Assembly: GCA_015680905.1 (NCBI GenBank)
Contig: CM027378.1
Coordinates: 79,823,501-79,887,500 of the forward strand
Direction of reading: 5' to 3'
Source of the DNA: Coptis chinensis
Taxonomy: Eukaryota; Streptophyta; Magnoliopsida; Ranunculales; Ranunculaceae
DNA length: 64,000 nt
In this document: piece after piece, positions 50,711 through 62,270 of the stretch
Layout: the number at the start of each line of letters is the position of its first letter
How positions within the stretch are numbered: position 1 is the first letter of the stretch
Program-made: the position numbers and the translations under genes
Notes under the pieces: generated by a model
Told to the model about the DNA's origin: nothing
The model's input: the letters and a program-made list of their open reading frames with translations, nothing else
Databases searched by the model: none

Positions 50711-52948
50711 ATGGATCATTTTGAACTTTTCGAGAGTAATAATTGGCAGTACAAAGACGACATTGGCGACGGGGGAGAAGAACCCGAGGAAGTAGAATAC
50801 GGTGGGGGAGAAGAACTCGAGGATGTCGCACCGACTAATAGACATCCCTATGTACTGGAGTATTAGATGAATGACTTCGATTGGCAATTTGCACTCGGTG
50901 AAACACTTGATATGGAAGTTGTGTCTTCTACACGTGATACAAAACACGTGTCGAGTGCAGTGACTAATACTCAGGTAATTAATTAGTTTTGATTAAATAT
51001 TTTGAATATTATGCATTAATTAGTTGAGTTTGACCAATTAATTATTTATCTTATACGCATTATTTTTTTTTCATAATATCAGCATGTTATTGACTACCGA
51101 GTTAGATCGGCTTTACTTGATGTTAGAGAGTAGTGGAAGGTTATTAAGAGTTTGAATGAGTTTGTACACATTAGAGATAGTATTTTGTATACACCTTTGG
51201 GTCTTTTGGTTGATGTATATTATGAGAAGGTTGATTGGGCAGTGGTCATAGCTTTAGTAGAAAGATGGTGGAGTAGAACTCATACATTTCATTTTCCTTG
51301 TGTGGAGTTAGGGTTCACACCACTAGACTTCACCATGATTTCTGGGTTGAGTATCGGTATAGGCTAACCGATACCTTTTCATATAATTTATGAGAATATA
51401 GATAGTATGCTTATGAGTTTTCCTCGCTTGGATGCAGATGCTTATGATTCTTCTGGTATTAAGCTATCTCATATTAAGACTGCATATATGAAACCCCTCC
51501 TGGATCCTGATACACGAGCAAAGTTAGCTTTGACTGTTCTACCTGGTAGTGAGGGTGCTGATGTGTATGTTAGGGTTTTTTTTATGTTTCTTATTGGGCA
51601 TGTTCTGTTTCTCAATGGTCATTCTACAGTACGACTGGGATATTATGCTTATGTATCTGATTTGCATACTATGAGAGATTATGACTTGGGTAGCTCAAGA
51701 TATGCCACATTGATAGCGGCGTTAGATAAAGCTTTACGCACATTCGAAGTAGAAGTCCTCGATTGCGTGATTCATAGGACTTTTAGAGATTTGGTTTTAT
51801 GAGTACTTTCAACTCTTTTGTCCTAACATAGACATAATTGCCGACACTTCGCCTCTAGATTTGGTAGTTGGTAAGGCCTCACTTGACTCGTAATAGGGGC
51901 AAATTAGAAATAATGTCCGTATGGCTCGTGCTCAGATTGATATTAGATCATTGTCATCTATTGAGTGGAGACCTTGGCGTTTGTCTACTGCCTTTGACGA
52001 TCCAGTTGTGCAACATGTTTGTGTGTTGTCACGTCACAGAGTTATTTTTGCCGCACGTGACTATAAGGTTTGGTACTGTGGTGACAGATGACTGGAAGTT
52101 ATGGAGTTCCATGCTAGATGTTAGTGATGCGAAGTCGTGGGGTTAAACTCAAGTTCATGAAGTTCATGTCAGTGGTGGTCCTTGGCCAAATGCGTCTTCT
52201 TTTGTTGTTGAGCAAACTGCTGATCAGTATTATAAATGGTGAAACCGTGTCTCCATGGGTCCATTGTTGCCCCATGTTGGTCGGGCTAGCAACTTCGAGT
52301 TTGTGGGCCTAGAAGGGATGAGACGTGAGCTATATATTTCTTATCCGCCACAGCCTGTTTACAACCCACAACCTCTCAATGCATATCATCCAAATCATCC
52401 CCGTGTCCCAAGAATCCTCAGATGTTTGCCGTGTGTGGACCTGATGGGGAGGCTACTTACATTTCCATTCCTGATGTGCCTCGTGCTTGTTGCCATGAGT
52501 TAGAGCCGCATATTGATCAGTATACCACGGTGAGTTTAGTTATTTTATTTTTCTTATTCATTATATATATAATATGTACTCACAATGTATTTTCTTGGAT
52601 TTTCAGGCTGAGATTCGGAAAAGATATGAGAACCAAATTTGTATGTTTGATAGGATGAGGACTACCGTGTATCATTATAGCCAAAAAAGAGAGGAGACAT
52701 ATTCTCAGACATATCAACAATCCCAACGTGCGTATGACGAGACTTGAAAAGCGTATGAGGATATTCAGCAGGTGTACACGCAACAACATCAGGGATATGA
52801 GGAATTTCAAATTGATGTAGTTAATCTTCGTGCAGACAGAGAAGATCTTGATTATCAGGTTAGGAACTTAGAGGAGCAGTTTCGGAATATCCAAATAGAG
52901 AGAGGAGAGGCATCGAGTGGTAAGGGGCGTAAGAAGATAGCTAAATAA
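50711..52948 (+). pseudogene. Plant mobile domain (PMD) gene, interrupted by stops
   Basis: The likely start is the ATG at 50711 (MDHFELFESNNW), leading an acidic region with EEPEEVEYGGGEELEDV and then a TAG. A probable first intron runs from GTAATTAATT (about 50974) to an AG near 51081. The PMD core follows: ALVERWWSRTHTFHFPC and TPLDFTMISGLSIG (about 51250-51365). After a stop come the 131-codon frame 51407-51802, FFMFLIGHVLFLNGHS, then IEWRPWRLSTAFDDPVV and FAARDYKVWY. The last part (about 52607-52948) encodes a Gln/Glu-rich coiled coil (YSQKREETYSQTYQQSQRAY, VVNLRADREDLDYQVRNLEE) ending in a basic GRKKIAK and TAA. At least four in-frame stops mark it as a pseudogene. PMD proteins occur in transposons and as MAIN/MAIL host factors in silencing. 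Confidence 0.8.
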
Positions 52949-53143
52949 AATTTATGTAATATGATAGGTTTTAGATCATTTTGGATATTATATCATAATC
53001 ATAGATTTTGGATTGTACAATTCTTAATTTCTTTAATTTTTTCGATTTTGGATCACAATTCTTAATTTCTTCACTTGCACAATTCTTAATTTCTTAACTT
53101 TCATGCACAATTCATAATTTCTTAAGTTATATGCACCACATTT

Positions 53144-53300
53144 CTAAATTTTTAGAAAAAACGCACGTGGTGTTGGCAAAACCGCGCAAATAGAAGCCCA
53201 AACCCAGACGATGTTGGCAAAACCGTGCCATAGAAGCCCATTTAGCAGCCCAAGCCCACGCGGTGTTGGCAAAACCGTGCGGTTTTTAAATTGTGTGAGT
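53144..53300. repeat. Subterminal repeats of the PMD transposon
   Basis: Three imperfect ~50-base units with TGTTGGCAAAACCG(C/T)GC followed by ATAGAAGCCCA. Related copies lie at 44318-44430 and 50610. Confidence 0.8.
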
Positions 53301-53470
53301 AATTTGATACAACACCAAAGCTGGAACCAAATATTGGCCAATTTGGTGTTTGGTTTGGTGTTTTTTTGGTGTTTTCATCAACATGTGACTCTCCTAAAGT
53401 TGAAAAAACACGAAATTATTAGAAATTTAGTGTTTGATGCTAGGTTGATATCACTCCTAAAGATGCTCTT

Positions 53471-54938
53471 AATCCTCTTATATTTGCTAATTTCAAAATA
53501 TTTGGTGATTGACACTTAATAATACTAGTCTCCTAACGACTAGACTGTTGGTCCATGAAAGAGCCATAAGATTGCCCGCTGATCGGCCTGGTTAATATGG
53601 ATCCGGCCCTGGATCTGCTGGACCAATTTCTTTTAGGAAACCAAATTGATGCCCACGCAACCACGCTTATGACTTCGGATGACTATAACTCTATATATGG
53701 GTGGGTACAGCCGTGCAAGTTGAATTGATTCTCCTTTTTGTTGGTGGACGTAGCCAAGTAGGCATTGCCGAACTACAATAAAACATTTGGTCTCTTTCTT
53801 CTTGTTGTTCCTCAAGAAGAGTGTGAGGCACACCAATTCAATTCAACGGAAGCGGTGACAAACAATAGTATGATGGACCAGCGTTCGGCGAACTGTCAAC
53901 CCCGCCCAAACTAAATCAAATGGTCGTGTAACTTCAAGAATTAGAATAGAAATAGTCCATGTACAAAATTCTAAAAAGATAGGTACTTGGGCTTGCAACT
54001 AAGACAAAACCTGAATAACCAAGTTGGTCATTAAGCGACAAGTCCTCACGACCTCACCCCTAAGCTACCTGCCCGAGAGTCTTTGAAGATTTTTTTTTTC
54101 TTTCCTCAAGCTTATTTACATTACCAAGAAGGTAAACACTTTACTATAAATGTGCTCATCTGCTATCCATTGATCAGTGAAGACCAACTTAGCATCCATA
54201 TTGTGAAATTCAAGTATTCAATATTTCAACATAGTTATTCCGTTTCCATCATATTCAGCAAATAAAATACTCTCCAAAACATAAAAGTCTGACTCACAGA
54301 AAACAATCTCAAGCGCTTTACATGAATGGTTGGCTACTCCTTTTCTCAAGGACCCATCCTCACTTTTGCTGAGGCAGAAAAATACAGAAGACTTTGTATG
54401 TGAAGGAAAAAAGAATTGAACTATAGTCACCAGCAAAGCTGGATGCAGTGCAACCCAGCTCACTTCCATCACTTATTAAACACTGTAAGAAAGTGTGGGA
54501 ACCCAATTCTTTTCTATTGTTTTATCTCTGTCAACGGCGCAAATCATGCTAAAAGACCAACACAAAAGCCTCCAATGCAACTGCTACTGATGATGATGTT
54601 GGGGGTTTATGATTTTAGTTACTCTGTAATCTGAATATACAAAGGTCCTACTATTCTAAATGCAAAATCCATAGAAAAGCCTTTAAAACATCAAAACCAC
54701 CAGTGCAACTTGTGTCACAAGCACCAAATGCTCCAAAACAAACCCATCCTCATGTACTTTGCACCCTCTGAACCAAATGCCAAACGTCCAAAAACCCATC
54801 AAGAGGATTTCAGAAACTGAACTTCCATCACTTCCATACCTCCCATGAAGCCAATAAAGATGCATCTCTAGAGTCTATAACCTGAAAAAGTACTATACAG
54901 AAAATGCAAACAACATCCTGACATAGAAGTATAGAACC
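53471..54938. other. Intergenic region upstream of the DUF868 gene
   Basis: No gene recognised. The last few hundred bases probably contain the promoter and 5' UTR of the plus-strand DUF868 gene. I cannot defend a specific TATA box. Confidence 0.35.
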
Positions 54939-55892
54939 ATGATCTCTTCATGCTTCAGAAACAAAAATAGTCTCACACACAACTCTCAAATGCCGCAGAA
55001 CTTAATAACCAGCATCTATCAGACTCAAATCTGCAACACACCAACATATTTAACTCTTACTTGGTCAAAATCTCTTCTATCTCATACCCTCACCATCCAG
55101 GCGACTGATTCATTCTCAATCACAGTCTCTCTCTATCCATCAACCTTCTCATTCTTCAAAAACCGGTCTGGTTCAAAATCTATGAACCTCAACCACCATC
55201 ACTACAGAATTAAGCTCTTCTGGGATTTCAATTGTGCTAAATTTGCGCGCAATTCAGCGGAACCCAAGTCATGTTTTTACCTTGCTATCTCCCACAATGC
55301 ATGCATTGAATTCTTCCTTGGTGACCTTGAAGACACTGCATTACGACGTTCTAGCGCCACTGTAATAAGCCCATCTTCTGAACCAACACTGCTATCTAGA
55401 CGTGAGCATGTTTTTGGACAAAGACATTATATGACTAGAGCTCAGTTCTTAGGTTCAGATCATGAAATTGGAATTGAGTGCGCAGGTGGAACGTTAAGAG
55501 TGAAGGTAGATGGTGAAGTGGGCCTGGTTGTGAAAAGGTTAGTATGGAAGTTTAGAGGGAATGAGAGAATCATAGTTGGTAATTCAGCCATTGAATTCTA
55601 TTGGGATCTTTTTGATTGGGTTGCAGGTGGTGGTGGTGGTCATGGTGTCTTTATGTTTCAAGTAGGGGATGGTGGGGTTTGGCCAGAGATGGTTGGAATG
55701 GAGAAGAGATTGATGAAGAAGAGCTTATCATTTTCACCATCAATGTCATCGTCACCTTCCCCGTCTTGTTCAAGTGTTTTGCAGTGGGCAGATGGGAGTA
55801 GTGATGGGGGAAGAACGTCTTGTGCTTCATCTACAAAGTCCTGTGGGAGTGGAGGATTCTCTTTGCTATTGTTTGCTTGGAAAAGTAGTTGA
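54939..55892 (+). CDS. DUF868 family protein (PF05910), single exon
   Basis: A 317-codon uninterrupted frame from ATG (MISSCFRNKN) to TGA. The family pattern is present in order: a Gln/Thr-rich start with YLTLTWSKSLLSHTLTI (37-53), IKLFWDFNCAKF (91-102), FYLAISHNACIEFFLGDLED (113-132), LLSRREHVFGQRHYMTRAQF (151-170), VKRLVWKFRGNERIIV (198-213), FYWDLFDWVAGGGGGHGVFM (220-239). A Ser-rich tail follows (262-310). DUF868 proteins are plant-specific, about 270-340 residues and usually intronless, with no established biochemical role, so none is assigned. The first Met sits 19-20 residues earlier than in many relatives. MPQNLITSIYQTQ (from Met18) is an alternative start. There are no truncations or frameshifts. 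Confidence 0.93.
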   Translation: MISSCFRNKNSLTHNSQMPQNLITSIYQTQICNTPTYLTLTWSKSLLSHTLTIQATDSFSITVSLYPSTFSFFKNRSGSKSMNLNHHHYRIKLFWDFNCAKFARNSAEPKSCFYLAISHNACIEFFLGDLEDTALRRSSATVISPSSEPTLLSRREHVFGQRHYMTRAQFLGSDHEIGIECAGGTLRVKVDGEVGLVVKRLVWKFRGNERIIVGNSAIEFYWDLFDWVAGGGGGHGVFMFQVGDGGVWPEMVGMEKRLMKKSLSFSPSMSSSPSPSCSSVLQWADGSSDGGRTSCASSTKSCGSGGFSLLLFAWKSS

Positions 55893-56274
55893 ACATTTAA
55901 ATTTTCATTCCAGTAAGCAGAGAAGAAACAAAGAGAATCTGATATTCTTAATTGAATTACATTTCTCCTTTTTATCAAGTTTTTTCCCAATATTTTCGTG
56001 ATTATTTCCGTGACTTGCCAAACACAGAACACACTATTACATTGCACTTGTTGCGTGATTGAAAATTGAAACTAGAGCAGCCCAGCTTTTGATAATCTAT
56101 GTACATTAATTAGTTTGTATAGGTGCACGTACTTCTAGTCGTATTATAGCATATATGTTCTTGTTACTTTGTTTACTACTAAGGTTCCTCTCTCCCAGGG
56201 GAAATCTTGTATATATACCTGTCGTAAGTTTAGAAAATAAATACCTCTAGTCCTCAGCTATCTATGGCAACTAA
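55893..56274. other. 3' untranslated region and spacer after the DUF868 gene
   Basis: Contains a candidate AATAAA polyadenylation signal at 56236-56241, about 345 bases after the stop codon. No gene on the minus strand is credible, because the 129-codon minus frame starting at 56047 mostly mirrors the DUF868 C-terminus. Confidence 0.5.
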
Positions 56275-57245
56275 TGGGCTATTTGTTTTTTTGGGTTAAG
56301 TTATAAGAGGGTCTTATAAGACCATGTGTTATAAGAGGGACTTATAAGATGGTCTTATAAAGTGGTTTGTTTTTCATTTTAAGTTCCTCTTATAAGCACT
56401 TGTAAAAATAGAAAAAACAAATACATGACATTTTATAGATGTTTATTTGACAAATATAACCCTACTTTACATCACATTTAACTTGAATAGATTAATTTGA
56501 AACAAACGTATAGTTTGATTTTCGGTTTCAAATCAATTTTGATAATTAGAATATCGATTTTAAAAAACTATCTTAATTGGCGGTGGTGGTGGTAGTAGTG
56601 GAGGTGATGATATTGGTTTTAATAGCGCGGTGGTAGTGGTAGTAGTAGAAGTGGTGGATGTCTTAATAGCACGGTGGTGGTGGTGGTGGTGGTGATAGTC
56701 TTAATAATACGGTGGTAATGGTAGTGGTAGTGGTAGTGGAGGTGATGATACTGGTCTTAATAACACGGTCGTAGTGATGGTGGTGGTGGTGGTAGTGGAA
56801 GTGGTGGTGATTTTAATAGCACGGTGGTGGTGATGATGATAGTCTTAATAGTACGGTGGTAGTGGTGGTGGAGGTGATGATGGTGGTGGTGGTGATGGTG
56901 GTGGTGGTAGTGGCGACAGTGGTGGTGGTGGTGGTAGCCGGTGGTGGCTAGGGCAATGAAGTTATTTGGAGAATAAGATAATGAAAAGGGAAGAAGAGAG
57001 AAATGAGGCTAGGGGTATATGAACGGGGGTGTTTGAGTCATTTTTCAAGTTATAAGACTTATAGAATTTAAGTAGATCCAATTTTGGTACTTATAGAATT
57101 GGAGCCTCTTATAAGACATTTCTAGTAGAATGCCTCTTATAAAAGGCAAAAAACAAACCAAAAAAATGTCCAAAATCACTAGGTCACATCTTATAAGAGG
57201 TTATAAGGCTTCAAGGTCTTATAAGAGGCAAAAACAAATGGCCCC
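56275..57245. mobile_element. PIF/Harbinger-like non-autonomous element
   Basis: The ends are inverted: TGGGCTATTTGTTTTTTTGG on the left and, reverse-complemented, GGGGCCATTTGTTTTTGCC on the right. They are flanked by TAA at 56272-56274 and 57246-57248. A 3-bp TAA/TTA duplication and GGGCC-type ends fit PIF/Harbinger (Tourist-like) elements. Subterminal regions repeat CTTATAAGA/TCTTATAAG palindromes many times. The interior is a GGT-rich minisatellite. There is no transposase gene. Confidence 0.75.
56580..56945. repeat. GGT/GAT-rich minisatellite
   Basis: Purine-rich trinucleotide-based repeats (GGTGGTGGTAGTGGTGGT) interspersed with TCTTAATAGCACGGT. These form about five larger imperfect units inside the Harbinger-like element. 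Confidence 0.9.
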
Positions 57246-57322
57246 TAAGACTGTAAGAGACTTATAGCTAAATACAGCACTTTCCTAGTTCCTACTGACA
57301 CACCAATAAAAAATCTTATGTG

Positions 57323-57719
57323 TGTTGTGCAACGGAAGTGATAACAACTACAAATGACGATAACAACAACAACAACAACTTGAGATGAGTGGTGAATCAC
57401 AACCAACCAAAGCAAACAAAGTATCAACTATGCAAGAAATAACCAACCAAGTAGTAGAGACACAAAGATTTAAATAGTTTGGCTTACGCCTAATCCACAA
57501 CCAAATGAGAAGTTTCAAATTGAGAGAATCAAATAGTGTTACATACTCACCTTGTTCAATAGAACACCCAAAGTCCCCTTTTAGAAGAACTCACAAATCT
57601 CTCATCACCATTTGGTTAAAACCCTAACTTTGTTTTTATAGTGTAGCTGAAATTTCGGAGGAATACGAAATTTTGGCTCATTTCGGCATATAGCTACCAA
57701 AGGCCCATTAGGCCCATCA
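57323..57719 (-). repeat. 3' LTR of the copia element
   Basis: Begins TGTTGTGCAACGGAAG on the plus strand and ends GGCCCATCA. It contains an extra segment near 57652-57685 (GGAGGAATACGAAATTTTGG) absent from the other LTR. Confidence 0.9.
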
Positions 57720-57922
57720 TCCTATCAATTCTCCACTTCGGCGAGAATTTCTCAAATTCGAGCTGACCAATCTACTACACCAAACCAAAACAAACAAATG
57801 TCTCGAAGAACCAAGCAAATGTCCCGAAGGACCAACAACGACTGCACCACATAATGGTTGCCTACGTACCCTCTAAACAGGATCAAGCCAATTGTAGTTC
57901 ACATTTGCTCATAAGAGCCAAA

Positions 57923-58210
57923 TCATCTCAAATGAAGGATACGAATTAAGTCCAAGCGTTGGTGGAACTTGACTTCAGAAACCACTTTAGTTAACATATC
58001 AGTGGGGTTATCCTTGGTGTCTATCTTAGTAAGTAAGATATCACCCTTTTCCAAAATCTCTCTAACAAAGTGAAACCGCACATCAATGTGCTTCGTTCGG
58101 GCATGATGAACTTGGTTCTTGGCCAAATATATAGCACTCATGCTATCACAATGAATCTTAAGCCTATCTTGCATAATTCCCAAATCACTCAAAACAAACT
58201 CTGCAACCAA
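57923..58210 (-). pseudogene. copia RNase H C-terminal part
   Basis: Continues the reverse transcriptase frame after one stop. KIHCDSMSAIYLAKNQVHHA and RTKHIDVRFHFVRE are the conserved late RNase H segments of copia polyproteins, followed by DNPTDMLTK. It is the last coding piece before the 3' LTR. Confidence 0.9.
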
Positions 58211-59175
58211 ATAGCCTCTTTCATAGCCTCAATCACTGCCATATATTCTGCCTCTGTTGTAGACAATACAACCGTAGACTGTAAAGTAGACCTCCAACTC
58301 ACCGGAGCACCAGCTAAAGTAAATACATACTCAATAGTGGACCGACGCTTATCCAAATCACCTACATAGTCAGAGTCCACATAATCCACACAGAGCTGAC
58401 TAGTATCCCTCTCAAACTTCAAATCAACATCAAATACAGTACCAAGAATGTACCGTAGAATCCATTTCACAGCTTGCCAATGTTTCTTCCCAGGATTGTG
58501 CATATACCTACTAACAACACTAATAGCTTGTGAAATGTCCGACCTAGTACATACCATCGCATACATCAAACTACTAACAACGCTAGCATATGGAACATGA
58601 GTCATGTACTCACGTTCCTCATCGGAACGCGGAGACATAGTAGCACTAAGTTTAAAATGAGGGGAAAGAGTACTCACAGACTTAGTGTTCCCATCAATAC
58701 CAAACTTCTGTAGTACCTTCTTCAAATATGTCTTTTGAGACAACCAAACTCTGCCCTTTGCTCTATCTCTCTGAATCTCCATGCCAAGAATCTTCTTAGC
58801 TTCACCCAAGTCTTTCATCTCAAACTCTGAGGACAAAAGTTGTTTCAACTTATCAATCTCAGTCTTGCTTCTTGAGGCTATAAGCATATCATCAACATAC
58901 AAAAGCAAGTAGATGAAATAACCATCATGTAGTTTGCGAAAGTAGACACAATGATCATAATGACTTCTTGTGTACTTAAGCCCTAGCATAAACCGATCAA
59001 ACCGCTTGTACCACTGCTTGGGAGTCTGTTTCAAACCATATATCGATTTTTTCAGTTTACACACCAAATCCTCATTTCCTACAACTTTAAATCCACTCGG
59101 CTGAGTCATATAGATCTCTTCTTCTAAATCACCATGTAAAAAAGCAGTTTTTACATCGAGTTGGGATAGCTCCAA
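58189..59175 (-). pseudogene. copia reverse transcriptase with RNase H start
   Basis: A 328-codon open frame contains the copia RT landmarks QLDVKTAFLHGDLEEEIYMT, CKLKKSIYGLKQ and the catalytic YVDDM. It also has EFEMKDLGEAKKILGMEI and, in RNase H, VVLSTTEAEYMAVIEAMKEA. The RNase H entry reads DYVDSDYVGDLDKRRS, where most elements have a conserved Ala-Asp-Trp. The N-terminal RT part is in another frame upstream (59343-59555: WKKTMDEEMQYLHKNDTW), with stops between. Confidence 0.93.
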
Positions 59176-59342
59176 ATCATACTAAGCTGCCAAGGCCTAA
59201 AGGATGCGTATGGAGGAGTGATTCACAACCAGAAAAAACACATCATTATAATCAATCCCCTCCCTTTGAGCATAGCTTTAGCTACCCATCTTGCCTTGTA
59301 ACGTAACTCATCACTTAGAGATCCTTCTTTCAATGCAAACAC

Positions 59343-59980
59343 CTATTTTCTGCCAATCGCCTTCTTACCCTTAGGTAACTTTCTAAGCACCCAAGTATCA
59401 TTCTTATGAAGATATTGCATCTCCTCATCCATAGTTTTCTTCCACCTTTCTGATTGCGAGCACTTGATTGCTCCATAATGTGAGGAATAAACATCTTCGT
59501 CAATGCTTTCAATAACGGAAAGTGCATAGGTAATATAATCGGTTAACCAATACAATGGGGAAACATTCCTTTTAGATTTACCAGTTGCAATAGGCTCATG
59601 AACTGGGGAGCCAAAGGACCAACATTAATTTGCTCCTCTAATCGAGCCACATTCTCTGCATCATCATCTGTTCCATCACCTGTATTCACTACTTCTGTGT
59701 CTTCAACTGGAACATCAACTGACTGACTACCTATGGTTGCCAATCTACTAGATACAGAACCATCTGGACTAGGTGAAAACGCATCAATCTCCACCTACTG
59801 CAATACCTCTTTGGACATACTCTTCACCTGCTGAGAGTCAGCAGATTTCAACACAAAAGCCTCATCAAATGTCACATCTCTGCTCAAGACAAACTTCTTA
59901 TCTTGTGGATCCCATAACTTATAGCCTTTAACTCCACCTTTCAGACCCACAAAGATAGCTTTCTTTGCTCTAGGATCCAA
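59343..59980 (-). pseudogene. copia integrase-RT linker and RT start, broken
   Basis: Three short frames. 59795-59980 has AIFVGLKGGVKGYKLWDPQD, the usual segment after integrase. 59543-59794 is an acidic linker. 59343-59555 begins the RT palm region. In-frame stops separate them. Confidence 0.8.
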
Positions 59981-59986
59981 CTTGCT

Positions 59987-60640
59987 CTATTTGACATGAA
60001 AGTAAGCAGGACACCCAAACATATGAAGAGAATCATAATCTTGAGCAGGTTTACCAGACCAAACCTCCGTATGAGTTTTACCTCCAATTACAGATGAAGG
60101 CAACCTGTTAACAAGGTAGCATGCATAACTCAAAGCCTCAGACCAAAACACTTTGCCCAATCCAGCATTGGACAACATACACCGCACCTTCTCCATTAGA
60201 GTACGGTTCATACGCTCAGTTACCCCTTTCTGTTGTGGCATACCTTTCACTGTGAAGTGTCTCTCTATTCTCTTATCCTGACATACTTGTAAGAACGGAT
60301 CACTCGTGTATTCACCACCATTATCAGCACGGAGTCTTTTGATCTTTCTGCCAGTCTGAGTTTCAATCAACTTCTTCCACTTCACGAAAATATCTAGGAC
60401 TTCATCATTGTTTCTCATGGTATATCCCCACAAATGCCTAGAATAATCATCAACAAAGGTCACATAATAATGTTTGTTCCCTCCAAGAGATGCATTCCTG
60501 GAAGGACCCCAAACATCCGAATGAACATAATCAAGGGTTCCACGCGTACGGTGGATAGCGGTGCCAAACTTCACCCTTGTCTGCTTGCCCAGAACACAAT
60601 ATTCACAAAAATCTAACTTACATGTCTTAGCACCTTTCAA
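59987..60640 (-). pseudogene. copia integrase
   Basis: A 217-codon frame starts with the zinc-binding end CEYCVLGK. It has the first catalytic aspartate in DYVHSDVWGPS, the second in LRADNGGEY and the glutamate in QQKGVTERMNRTLMEK. It ends before the C-terminal GKP segment is complete. The D,D-35-E triad is preserved, but stops on both sides separate it from protease and RT. Confidence 0.93.
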
Positions 60641-60646
60641 CAGTCC

Positions 60647-61438
60647 CTACCTCACTAATGCTTGCAAAGACTTCTCACCTACATGTGCAAGACGCATATG
60701 CCATAATTTGGTGACCTCCTTAGCAACTGTCTCTAAATGCTCAGTAACAGCTACTTCCCTAGTAATTGTACTACCCTTCAAATAGTACAAGTTATTCTGT
60801 CGTATGTCTTTCATGAAAACCATTGCTCCCGAGACTAACTTCATAACACCATTTGCAATAGCTACCTTGTAGCCCTTAGCCTCCAAAAAACCAACAGAGA
60901 TAAGATTCTTCTTTAATGCGGGAACATATCTAACATCTTCCAATTCCCAAACCATTATATCATATATCTTGAGACGAATATTACCTATCCCCAAAGTGCG
61001 ACAAGGTTGATCATTCCCAATCAACACATCTCCACTATCAAGCTCCTTGAAGCTTGAAAACCACTCCCGTATGGGACAAACATGATATGTAGCATCCATA
61101 TCCAAAATCCATTCACTAGAGTCAATGAAACAAATACTAGATGTAACGGCAAAAGAAAAATTGGAACCATCCGAATCATTGCCTCCCTGAGCAATGCTGA
61201 CATTGGCTTGTTTCTGCTTGGTATCTTTCATCTTGTGTTTTAACTTCTTACAGTCCTTTTTCCAATGCCCAACCTCATGACAAAAAGCACACTCATCTTT
61301 GGCCAAAGTTCGCCCTCTTGACTTAGAACGAGATTTCCCTCTTCCTCCACTAGAATTCAGGCGGTCATTAGACCTCCTTCTTACCACAAAAGTAGAACTT
61401 GTTGACTCTTTTGACTCCCTTTCATTATTGTTCATCAT
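60647..61438 (-). pseudogene. copia gag end, protease and pre-integrase domain
   Basis: A 263-codon frame has a basic region (RGKSRSKSRGR), the zinc knuckle CAFCHEVGHWKKDC, the protease and the GAG-pre-integrase motif LWHMRLAHVGEKSL. The protease active site, normally D-S/T-G, reads WILDMDATYHVCP, so the glycine-containing triad is altered. A stop separates this frame from the integrase. Confidence 0.9.
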
Positions 61439-61441
61439 ATC

Positions 61442-62050
61442 CTAATTTGTCAACATAGTCTGCACCTCAGAAAAGTTCAAAGATTTATTTCCAAACATAA
61501 TGGTGGTTTTTATATGCCCATACTCCTCCTTAGGAAGATATCTCAACAAATAGAAAGCTTTGTCCTCATCTTTCGTTTCTTCTTCAATATTCAACAAGTT
61601 GATAAGTAACTTATTGAACTCATTCATATGTTGGGCCAATGAAACACCTTGCTTCTTTCTCATTTCATATAACTTCTCTTTCATAAATACATGACCTTCC
61701 ATTGTCTTATCCAAATACTTCTATTCAAGGATTCTCTAGATTTTCTTGGCCGAAGTCTCATTGAGAACAAAGTACTTCACATCCCTAGCCAAACAAGATT
61801 TTATGATACCACAAGCTCGTCTATTTTTCTTAACCCAAACACTCTCCTCTATATCCGTTGGATTTTCATCTAACACATCATCTAAGTATTGTTGGCATAG
61901 TGCATCTATAACTTCACAACGCCACATACTAAAATTGTTAGATCCATTGGATTTCTCCACATCAATTCTCGCATGATTGATATTCAAAGTCGTAGGAGAT
62001 TTCTCCTTAGACGTAGAAGTCGTAGGAGTAATGGTGGACTTCGTCGACAT
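61442..62050 (-). pseudogene. copia gag N-terminal region, split by a stop
   Basis: The ATG at 62050 starts MSTKSTITPTTSTSKEKSPT, with NNFSMWRCEVIDALCQQ and SVWVKKNRRACGIIKSCLAR, the UBN2/gag-polypeptide pattern. A stop near 61736 is followed by the second half (MDKTEWLE-type region, QHMNEFNKLLINLLNIEEE, LLRYLPKEEYGHIKTTIM) up to 61442. It encodes the capsid-like protein but is interrupted. Confidence 0.88.
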
Positions 62051-62270
62051 ACTATTCTCAAACTTTCACACACCCCCAAACAATCCACAATAACCAAAGA
62101 AACACCCTCTTCGTAATTTCAACACACACTTGATAGTTAAAAAAGAACCCAAATACCAACAACCACAATAATCAACTAAGAAACTCACTTGAGAATTTCT
62201 TCAAACACTTGGACTCCTCCAATAACCACAAGTATAAACCCAAAGTAGAACCTTGATTCCGAAACTAATT

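Larger units (their letters stand above)
44205..53470 (+). mobile_element. PMD-carrying DNA transposon split by a Helitron
   Basis: The two parts (44205-44449 and 50604-53470) share terminal features. GGAGTATCTTCAGGAGTG near 44206-44224 faces CACTCCTAAAGATGCTCTT near 53452-53470, so the outermost bases are an imperfect inverted repeat. AAAACACCAAA motifs face each other just inside. Both ends also carry copies of AAAACCGCGC next to AAGCCCA and CCCAAGCC(T/C)ACGCGGT in the same orientation. Without the 6.15-kb Helitron the element is about 3.1 kb. Its single gene encodes a plant mobile domain protein. I could not find a clean target duplication, so the superfamily (MULE-like is likely) and exact edges are uncertain. 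Confidence 0.6.

Noticed and set aside
55658..56047. 129-codon minus-strand frame overlapping the DUF868 gene
   Set aside because: It is largely antisense to the Ser-rich DUF868 tail, with no independent homology.
62255..62270. Primer-binding site complementary to initiator tRNA-Met
   Set aside because: The sequence next to the 5' LTR does not match the usual TGGTATCAGAGC well enough to annotate.
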